From: Candidatus Nomurabacteria bacterium
GTDB lineage: Bacteria; Patescibacteriota; Minisyncoccia; Phycocordibacterales; UBA9973
Reading direction: 5' to 3'
DNA: 52,317 bases
Assembly (NCBI GenBank): GCA_943356675.1
Contig: CALRFQ010000004.1
Span: 1-52,317, forward strand
A program made the position numbers and the translations under genes. The notes beneath the pieces are model-generated. The model was given only the letters and a program-made list of their open reading frames with translations. It had not been told where the DNA came from and did no database searches. Below are positions 47,039 through 52,317 of this stretch, one piece after another; the first letter of the stretch is position 1, and every line of letters begins with the position of its first letter.

Positions 47039-48490
47039 ATGAATAAAACATTTTACATTACAACTACACTTCCATATGTGAATGCACCACTGCATATGGG
47101 GCATGCACTTGAGTTTATTCGCACAGACGCTATAGCTCGCTACAAGATGGTTCAAGGATACGACGTGTATTTCAATACGGGTACTGATGAGCATGGAGTG
47201 AAGATATATGAGAAGGCAAATGAACAGGGTATGACAGCTCAAGAATTCGTAGACAAAGGCTTTGCAGTATTTAAAGAACAGCTTGAGATGTTTGGTGTAT
47301 CAAAAGATGTGCATTTTATACGCACTACAGATAAGCACCACGAGGAGGCCGCTCAAGAACTATGGAGAAGAGTGGAGAAGAATGGCTACATTTACAAGAA
47401 GAATTATGAAGCGAAGTATTGTGTGGGCTGTGAAAGTGAAAAGACTGATTCCGAGCTTGATGAAAAAGGGGAATGTAAGGATCACCCAGGCAGAGCACTC
47501 CAAATAATAAATGAAGAAAATTATTTCTTCAAGTATTCTGCATTTCAAGATAAACTTCTTGATTTTTATAGTAAGAATACAAAATTCGTAATTCCAGAAT
47601 TTCGCTTTAATGAAATGAAATCTTTTGTGGAAGGAGGACTTCAAGACTTTTCTATCTCACGTATCAAGTTAAAAATGCCTTGGGGAGTGACGGTGCCAGG
47701 AGATGAGAACCAAGTAATGTATGTGTGGTTTGATGCACTTACAAATTATATATCTACACTCGGCTGGCCAGAGAATAATGAGCAATTTGAGAAGTATTGG
47801 CTAAACGGAACACCCACACAGTATTGTGGCAAGGATAATACTCGCTTTCAGTCTGCAATGTGGCAAGCTATGCTTATGGCCGCAGAACTTCCAAATTCAC
47901 ACCAAGTGGTAGTGAATGGTTTCATTACTGCAGATGGTGGACTCAAGATGTCGAAGACACTTGGAAATGTAGTGGACCCTCGCGACATTGTAAATGAATA
48001 CGGTACAGATGCACTAAGATACTTTTTACTTGCCGAAGTTTCCTCTTTTGAAGATTCACCATTTACGATTGAGCGATTTAAAGATTCATATAATTCCGGA
48101 CTTGCAAATGGGATAGGGAATTTAACGAACCGTATTATGAAAATGGCAGAGACTAACCTCGAAGTTTGGCCAGAAATTCCTCAAATGACAATGACAGAAG
48201 ATTGGGTGCCTGCCATAACTGCTATGGAGAATTTCAATATTCAAGAAGCGATGGGTGTGCTAATGAAGCACGTGTCAGAGCTCGATGAGCTTATCCAGAG
48301 CAAACAACCTTTCAAACTCGTAAAGACAAATAAAGAAGAGGCAATCGAAATCATAAAAGACTTGGTAATTAAATTAAATAATATTGGCATAATGCTTGCT
48401 CCAGCACTCCCAGAAACAAGTAAAAAGATTTTGGAGATTGTAGCATCGAAGAAAATGCCAGAGGCACCGCTATTTCTTAGAAAAGATTAG
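47039..48490 (+). CDS. metG: Methionyl-tRNA synthetase
   Basis: The 483-residue class I enzyme has 'TTLPYVNAPLHMGHALEFIRTDAIARYK' (HIGH), a connective knuckle 'CVGCESEKTDSELDEKGECKDHPGR', 'YVWFDALTNYIS' and 'GLKMSKTLGNVVDP' (KMSKS). The C-terminus ends after the anticodon domain, with no EMAP-like tRNA-binding extension. The usual 'GKDI..FH..W' reads 'GKDNTRFQSAMW', a divergence at the adenylate site region. Confidence 0.96.
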   Translation: MNKTFYITTTLPYVNAPLHMGHALEFIRTDAIARYKMVQGYDVYFNTGTDEHGVKIYEKANEQGMTAQEFVDKGFAVFKEQLEMFGVSKDVHFIRTTDKHHEEAAQELWRRVEKNGYIYKKNYEAKYCVGCESEKTDSELDEKGECKDHPGRALQIINEENYFFKYSAFQDKLLDFYSKNTKFVIPEFRFNEMKSFVEGGLQDFSISRIKLKMPWGVTVPGDENQVMYVWFDALTNYISTLGWPENNEQFEKYWLNGTPTQYCGKDNTRFQSAMWQAMLMAAELPNSHQVVVNGFITADGGLKMSKTLGNVVDPRDIVNEYGTDALRYFLLAEVSSFEDSPFTIERFKDSYNSGLANGIGNLTNRIMKMAETNLEVWPEIPQMTMTEDWVPAITAMENFNIQEAMGVLMKHVSELDELIQSKQPFKLVKTNKEEAIEIIKDLVIKLNNIGIMLAPALPETSKKILEIVASKKMPEAPLFLRKD

Positions 48491-48517
48491 CTTCATTTTA
48501 TCTTCACGAAATGGGTA

Positions 48518-48523
48518 TATAAT
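48518..48523 (+). promoter_or_regulatory. -10 box of the two-component operon
   Basis: TATAAT, 6 bases before the ATG at 48530. Confidence 0.65.
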
Positions 48524-48529
48524 GAGTGT

Positions 48530-49195
48530 ATGAAGATACTTTTAGTGGAAGACAATGTAAAACTATCGAAGTCTATCAAGCAGGGGCTTGAGCAGGAGGG
48601 CTTTGCTGTGGACTGCCTTTTCGACGGTTTACTTGCTGAAAGCAGGCTTAAAATGAGCTCTGATGAGTATGATGTGGTTATCCTAGACAGAATGCTCCCT
48701 GGGAAAGATGGCGTATTGGTGTGCCGGTCCGTTCGTGATTCTGGCGTAACCGTGCCTATAATAATGCTTACAGCTCTTGATACAACTGGGGATAAGGTGG
48801 AAGGGCTTGATTCTGGAGCGGACGATTACTTGGCCAAACCTTTTGAATTCAGTGAGCTCGTAGCAAGACTGCACGCACTGCTTCGCCGCCCGAAGAACTT
48901 AGCACCTGATAAGGTAGAGCTAGGAGACATAGAGCTAGATACTACAAATAAAATCGTGAAGTATAAAGGTAAGGAAATTACTCTCACACTCAAGGAATTT
49001 ATGGTGCTGGAATATTTGATAAAAAATAGAGGTAAGGTGATCTCGAGAGACACTCTGTATTCACACGCTTGGGATTTCGCTGATTCATTATTTAGTAACA
49101 CTGTCGATGTGCATATTAAAAATTTACGTAAGAAGTTAAAAGACAATGGAAAAATTATTCAAACAGTACGAGGGTTGGGTTACAAAATTCAGTAA
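48530..49195 (+). CDS. OmpR/PhoB-family response regulator
   Basis: The 221-residue protein has a receiver domain with acidic pair Glu7-Asp8, phosphoacceptor Asp53 ('VILDRMLPG'), Thr81 and Lys103 ('LAKPFEF'), followed by a winged-helix DNA-binding domain ('LTLKEFMVLEYLIKNRGKVISRDTLYSHAW ... VDVHIKNLRKKLKDNGKIIQTVRGLGYKI'). It is phosphorylated by the kinase encoded next and regulates transcription. The target is unknown; the small membrane protein downstream is a candidate. Confidence 0.96.
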   Translation: MKILLVEDNVKLSKSIKQGLEQEGFAVDCLFDGLLAESRLKMSSDEYDVVILDRMLPGKDGVLVCRSVRDSGVTVPIIMLTALDTTGDKVEGLDSGADDYLAKPFEFSELVARLHALLRRPKNLAPDKVELGDIELDTTNKIVKYKGKEITLTLKEFMVLEYLIKNRGKVISRDTLYSHAWDFADSLFSNTVDVHIKNLRKKLKDNGKIIQTVRGLGYKIQ

Positions 49196-50177
49196 TAAAT
49201 TAGAGAAAGACGCTTTTCTTAAAGCGCGTATTCGTCTTACATTAATTTATACAGGTACTGCTGCATTTATCCTTGGAGTTTTCAGTTATATATTGTACGG
49301 TTCACTCGTAGCTCAGCTTTATGACTCTATTCAAGATAAAATATTTGATCCAAAGCTTAGGCATTTATTTTTAGATCGTGCGCAAGACATAATTCAAAGC
49401 CGTATAATTTTCGATGACATAATCGTCCTATCGTTTGTGTTAGTCTTAGGATTTCTTCTTACGAAGTGGACACTAAAGCCTATAAAGGAAAGTATGGATA
49501 GGCAGAAAAGGTTTATAGCGGATGCATCACATGAGCTTCGCACACCTATCGCAATACTGAAAACTCAAGTGGAGGTAGCTATGAGGAAAAAGCAGATTTC
49601 AAATGGTGAAGCTCAAGAAATCCTAAATGATGTATTAGGTGAAGTGAATGTGCTTGCGAACCTCGCAAATAATTTGCTCAGTCTTTCCAAGCAAACTTCA
49701 GATATTTCTAAAAAAGGATTTACAAAAATTTCAGTAAACAAAATTTTAAATGAATCAATACTGAAAATGAATGTGATTGCGGAAGAGAAGAAGATTGCAT
49801 TAGTAAATAAGGTTGAGAGTATGGAGAGTTATGTAAACGGCGATTCTGTAATGCTTACTCAGCTATTCTTCAATATTTTAAACAATGCTATTAACTACAC
49901 ACCTGTGGGTGGAGTGATTACAATATCAAATAAAGTAAAGAATAATAATACTGTAATAAATATAGAGGATAATGGTAAAGGCATATCTCACGACAAGCTA
50001 CCTTATATTTTTGAACCATTTTATAGGTCACTTGATAGTGATACTGTGCAAGATGGGGCGGGTCTTGGGCTCACTATAGCGAAATCTATTGTGGATATAC
50101 ATAGTGGAGAGATATCTATAAAAAGTGAGGAAAATAAGGGCACAAATGTGGAGATAACTTTGCCTCTTACTTCATAA
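49146..50177 (+). CDS. Sensor histidine kinase
   Basis: The 343-residue protein has two membrane helices (about 31-52 and 91-108) with a short extracytoplasmic loop of about 40 residues. The DHp domain carries the phosphoacceptor His129 ('ADASHELRTPIA'), and the ATPase has N box 'NILNNAINYTPVGG', G1 'IEDNGKGISHDKLPYIFEPFYR' and G2 'GAGLGLTIAKSIVD'. The ATG overlaps the regulator by 50 bases in another frame, so the pair is translationally coupled. No extra sensor domain is visible. Confidence 0.95.
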   Translation: MEKLFKQYEGWVTKFSNKLEKDAFLKARIRLTLIYTGTAAFILGVFSYILYGSLVAQLYDSIQDKIFDPKLRHLFLDRAQDIIQSRIIFDDIIVLSFVLVLGFLLTKWTLKPIKESMDRQKRFIADASHELRTPIAILKTQVEVAMRKKQISNGEAQEILNDVLGEVNVLANLANNLLSLSKQTSDISKKGFTKISVNKILNESILKMNVIAEEKKIALVNKVESMESYVNGDSVMLTQLFFNILNNAINYTPVGGVITISNKVKNNNTVINIEDNGKGISHDKLPYIFEPFYRSLDSDTVQDGAGLGLTIAKSIVDIHSGEISIKSEENKGTNVEITLPLTS

Positions 50178-50196
50178 TACCTTCATGTAGCTTTGG

Positions 50197-50202
50197 TATA
50201 GT
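50197..50202 (+). promoter_or_regulatory. -10 box of the small membrane protein gene
   Basis: TATAGT, with a 45-base leader to the ATG at 50248, longer than most in the window. Confidence 0.4.
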
Positions 50203-50247
50203 TTACATACTTCAAAAGTCGTCGAAGTATTAATAAAAATAAATTTT

Positions 50248-50562
50248 ATGAATATCGAACTAAGTAAGAGTGAACCGCAGACAATAAGCGTGAGTAAGAA
50301 TAAAGTAATAGTTGCATTGTGTTTCGGAATACTTATTATGATTGCGATGAATCTGTGTATGGCGATGCAATTGCATCATGTAAGGGGTTTTGAAAGAGGT
50401 GGTGAGCGTTTTGGAAGAGGCAGTATGATGTATGGTAAGCAATTTAATAACCAGTATCCTACTATGATGCAGGGTTATAAATTAAATAGTCAGGCATCAG
50501 AAGGAGCTGCAACTATAAATTCTGGAGCTACTTCCGCGACCAAAGTAGCCCCAGCTCAATAA
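50248..50562 (+). CDS. Small Gly/Met-rich membrane protein of unknown function
   Basis: The 104-residue protein has one hydrophobic helix ('VIVALCFGILIMIAMNLCMAMQL', about 25-47). A Gly/Arg- and Met-rich segment follows ('RGFERGGERFGRGSMMYGKQF'), then an Ala/Ser/Thr tail. I do not recognise it. It lies 70 bases downstream of the histidine kinase and is separated by its own promoter box, so it may be regulated by or act with the two-component system. Met- and His-rich regions can bind copper, but this is speculation. Confidence 0.7.
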   Translation: MNIELSKSEPQTISVSKNKVIVALCFGILIMIAMNLCMAMQLHHVRGFERGGERFGRGSMMYGKQFNNQYPTMMQGYKLNSQASEGAATINSGATSATKVAPAQ

Positions 50563-50591
50563 TAAATAAAAGAGTAATAGCTTCGATTAAT

Positions 50592-50620
50592 AAACAGCAC
50601 ACGCTCCCCGTGTGCTGTTT
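50592..50620 (+). terminator. Intrinsic terminator after the small membrane protein gene
   Basis: A 12-bp perfect stem, aaacagcacacg/cgtgtgctgttt, with a CTCCC loop; the T-run is short. Confidence 0.82.
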
Positions 50621-50644
50621 GCTATTTTGTGCTAAATTATAGTT

Positions 50645-51487
50645 ATGGAATTCAAATACATAGACATACATGCACATACGAACTTCAAGGCCTTCGATGA
50701 GGACAGGAAGGAGACTATAGAGCGGGCACTAAATGCTGGGGTGATGGTGATGAACGTGGGCACACAGATAGATACCTCTAGGAAAGCCGTGGAAATGGCA
50801 AATGAATTTAATGAGGGAGTGTATGCCATTATAGGGCTCCACCCGATACATACTGGAGCGTCGTATCACGACGTGAAAGAGCTTGGTGAAGAGGGGAAGG
50901 CTTTCACTTCTCGCGGGGAAGAGTTCAATGCGGATGCATACCGAGCACTCCTTAGAGATCCAAAAGTTGTGGCTATTGGTGAATGCGGGCTAGATTACTA
51001 CAGATGCACAGAGGAAACTATTGCGAAGCAGAAGGAAGCTTTCATCGGGCAAATAAAACTTGCGAATGAATTTAAGAAGCCACTAATGCTCCATATTCGA
51101 AATAATCCTGAAGATAAAACTCATGATGCATACTCTGATTCACTAGAACTTTTGAAACAATATGCAGAAGTGAAAGGGGATGTGCACTTCTTCGCAGGTA
51201 GCTTAGAAATTGCGAAAGCATTCGTGGATTTCGGATTTACGATTTCATTTACTGGAGTGCTCACTTTCACTCATGACTATGATGAAGTAGTGAAAGCAAT
51301 CCCGCTTGAGATGATAATGACAGAAACAGATTCGCCATACATCACTCCTGTGCCATACCGCGGCAAGCGCAATGAGCCAATGCACGTGCGTGAAGTAGTA
51401 AAAAGAATCGCCGAAATAAAAGGACTCTCTGAAGAAGAAACAGCTAAGATCCTATTTGCTAATGCTAAGCGAGTATTTGGAATTTAA
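50645..51487 (+). CDS. TatD family metal-dependent hydrolase
   Basis: The 280-residue protein has the TatD metal sites: 'YIDIHAHTNF', 'VVAIGECGLDYYR', 'PLMLHIRNN', 'DVHFFAGSLE' and 'MTETDSPYITPVPYRGKRNEP'. TatD proteins are 3'-5' exonucleases or deoxyribonucleases with a TIM barrel. In 'HFFAGS' the usual His-Cys-Phe reads His-Phe-Phe. TatD genes are often near metG, as here (two operons away). Confidence 0.93.
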   Translation: MEFKYIDIHAHTNFKAFDEDRKETIERALNAGVMVMNVGTQIDTSRKAVEMANEFNEGVYAIIGLHPIHTGASYHDVKELGEEGKAFTSRGEEFNADAYRALLRDPKVVAIGECGLDYYRCTEETIAKQKEAFIGQIKLANEFKKPLMLHIRNNPEDKTHDAYSDSLELLKQYAEVKGDVHFFAGSLEIAKAFVDFGFTISFTGVLTFTHDYDEVVKAIPLEMIMTETDSPYITPVPYRGKRNEPMHVREVVKRIAEIKGLSEEETAKILFANAKRVFGI

Positions 51488-51505
51488 ATTACAAATTTTT
51501 TTGTT

Positions 51506-51522
51506 TAGTATTTTAAATACTA
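51506..51522. terminator. AT-rich hairpin between convergent genes
   Basis: tagtattt-t-aaatacta, a 17-base inverted repeat between TatD and the last minus-strand gene; it overlaps the stop codon of that gene. It is weak as a terminator. Confidence 0.4.
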
Positions 51523-52317
51523 GTTAATATTTTGATACCAAATATCATTGATTTTTACAAATTTGATTGTATATTTGGAAGTATTTCCATATTCATTTTG
51601 TTTATTAATTTTGACTGTGGCAAATGTTTCTTTAATATCCCATATTGTGTTTTTAGATGCAAAATCTTCTGGAACTATATCTCCGATTAAAAATGCATCT
51701 ACCATATTCATCATTTCTGTCAGTGCCTCATTATTGATAATATCATCAGTTGGCCCAAGAGGAGTAAGAATTAATATATATTTCGTAAATTCTTCAATAT
51801 CTCTAGCTATGATGATTTTTCTAAATAACGAAAATGATTCTTGAATTTTAATCTGTGTGGGACTTAATGAAACTATATCGTTTCTAATTACTGTAGGAGT
51901 TGTCTGGTGTTGTGCTAAGGTAAAAGGAAAATCCCTTACTACGAAATCAGTTGAGGTTAGTTCACCTACTGGCAATTTTAATCGCAATATTCCTTCGATT
52001 TTTACAATATCAGTATCTGAACCACTAGAAAGTTCACCAGAGGCAAATGCTAAAATATTTGGTGATGGATATTCCAAGTACTTTGTATTAATAATAGGCT
52101 CAAAGCTATCGTCAAAACTATCATTTAGTCTAATTAAATTTTTGCCAGATTGGTCAAAAGCCCCAGTAATTTTTATATTTACAGAATCTATGTCATTGTT
52201 TTTTACAATATTTGGTATTGGCACCATCCGTATTTCTAGACCAAAGTCACCTAGAATTATGGGTGACTTTGATTTATCATGAACTTTTATCATAGCAAAA
52301 CCAATATTTTGGGATAT
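51520..52317 (-). CDS. Hypothetical protein (5' partial, runs off the window)
   Basis: The frame stays open upstream of the track ATG at 52293 to the window edge ('SQNIGFAMIKVHDKSKSP'), so the N-terminus is probably outside. The visible 265 residues contain beta-rich stretches ('IKITGAFDQSGKNLIRLND', 'VKIEGILRLKLPVGELT'). The C-terminal part 'ETFATVKINKQNEYGNTSKYTIKFVKINDIWYQNIN' resembles SnoaL-like or NTF2-like ends, where a strand pair closes with 'DGIW'. I do not recognise the family. It may be exported, but no signal is visible. Confidence 0.6.
   Translation of the reverse strand: MSQNIGFAMIKVHDKSKSPIILGDFGLEIRMVPIPNIVKNNDIDSVNIKITGAFDQSGKNLIRLNDSFDDSFEPIINTKYLEYPSPNILAFASGELSSGSDTDIVKIEGILRLKLPVGELTSTDFVVRDFPFTLAQHQTTPTVIRNDIVSLSPTQIKIQESFSLFRKIIIARDIEEFTKYILILTPLGPTDDIINNEALTEMMNMVDAFLIGDIVPEDFASKNTIWDIKETFATVKINKQNEYGNTSKYTIKFVKINDIWYQNIN

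Noticed and set aside
49146-49195. Frameshift between response regulator and kinase
   Set aside because: Both proteins are complete with all motifs; the overlap is a normal two-gene arrangement.
1-52317. tRNA genes, CRISPR arrays, insertion sequences
   Set aside because: I looked in all gaps over about 60 bases and saw no T-loop GGTTCGA-type cores, no regular direct repeats with spacers, and no transposase-like ORF.

Overview
The window reads as part of a small, AT-rich genome of a Candidate Phyla Radiation bacterium, most likely a parcubacterium (Patescibacteria). The reasons are dense packing with gaps mostly under 130 bases, almost no Shine-Dalgarno sequences, many promoters whose -10 box lies 6-9 bases before the ATG, CPR-style families (DUF475, DUF1361, DUF11-type membrane proteins, NHL and LRR proteins with a C-terminal peptidoglycan-binding module, a eukaryote-type IleRS) and a short RecO. 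TGA is used as a stop, so the genetic code is standard. I see no tRNA, rRNA, CRISPR array, transposase or prophage, and no gap above 300 bases without a gene.

Layout. 1-4.2 kb: membrane proteins (DedA, PAP2-like, DUF475, MFS) and a glycosyltransferase. 4.2-7.7 kb: two tandem cysteine-rich zinc-ribbon paralogs of unknown function. 7.8-9.7 kb: a thioredoxin/DsbB oxidative-folding pair, CutA and a membrane-anchored FKBP. 9.7-15.0 kb: a MacA-ATPase-two-permease exporter and a PRTase-like gene, closed by a terminator. 15-18.1 kb: a lipoprotein, a 44-residue membrane peptide, a SIMPL protein and secE-nusG-rplK. 18.2-30.5 kb: a nucleotide and one-carbon neighbourhood (MazG, DHFR, a ThyA-like enzyme, a deaminase-like protein, SHMT, dTMP kinase, dUTPase, two Nudix enzymes, CYTH) with a TrpR-like regulator, ending in argS. 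30.5-36.3 kb: three secreted repeat proteins sharing a peptidoglycan-binding tail. 36.3-48.5 kb: ileS, recO, glyS, metG, an M16 peptidase and an AI-2E-type permease. 48.5-52.3 kb: a two-component system, a small membrane protein, TatD, and an unknown gene running off the right edge.

Most notable points. (1) The ThyA-like enzyme aligns without gaps to E. coli ThyA across its active site, but has Asp where ThyA has Asn177; this is the substitution that marks dCMP hydroxymethylases. It is divergent from a deaminase-like gene and close to folA and glyA. (2) The TrpR-like gene has an 18-bp palindrome upstream, and the neighbouring unknown gene has a 36-bp perfect palindrome; both contain the CTAG core of the E. 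coli trp operator, and the second has two cores 8 bp apart as in E. coli. (3) IleRS carries an inserted histidine-phosphatase domain with all catalytic residues present. (4) The two tandem cysteine-rich proteins have zinc ribbons at both ends and an internally duplicated, possibly solenoid, core. (5) Promoter geometry points to widespread leaderless transcription.

All calls come from reading the sequence and recalling families; no database search was run. GC statements and residue positions are by eye.
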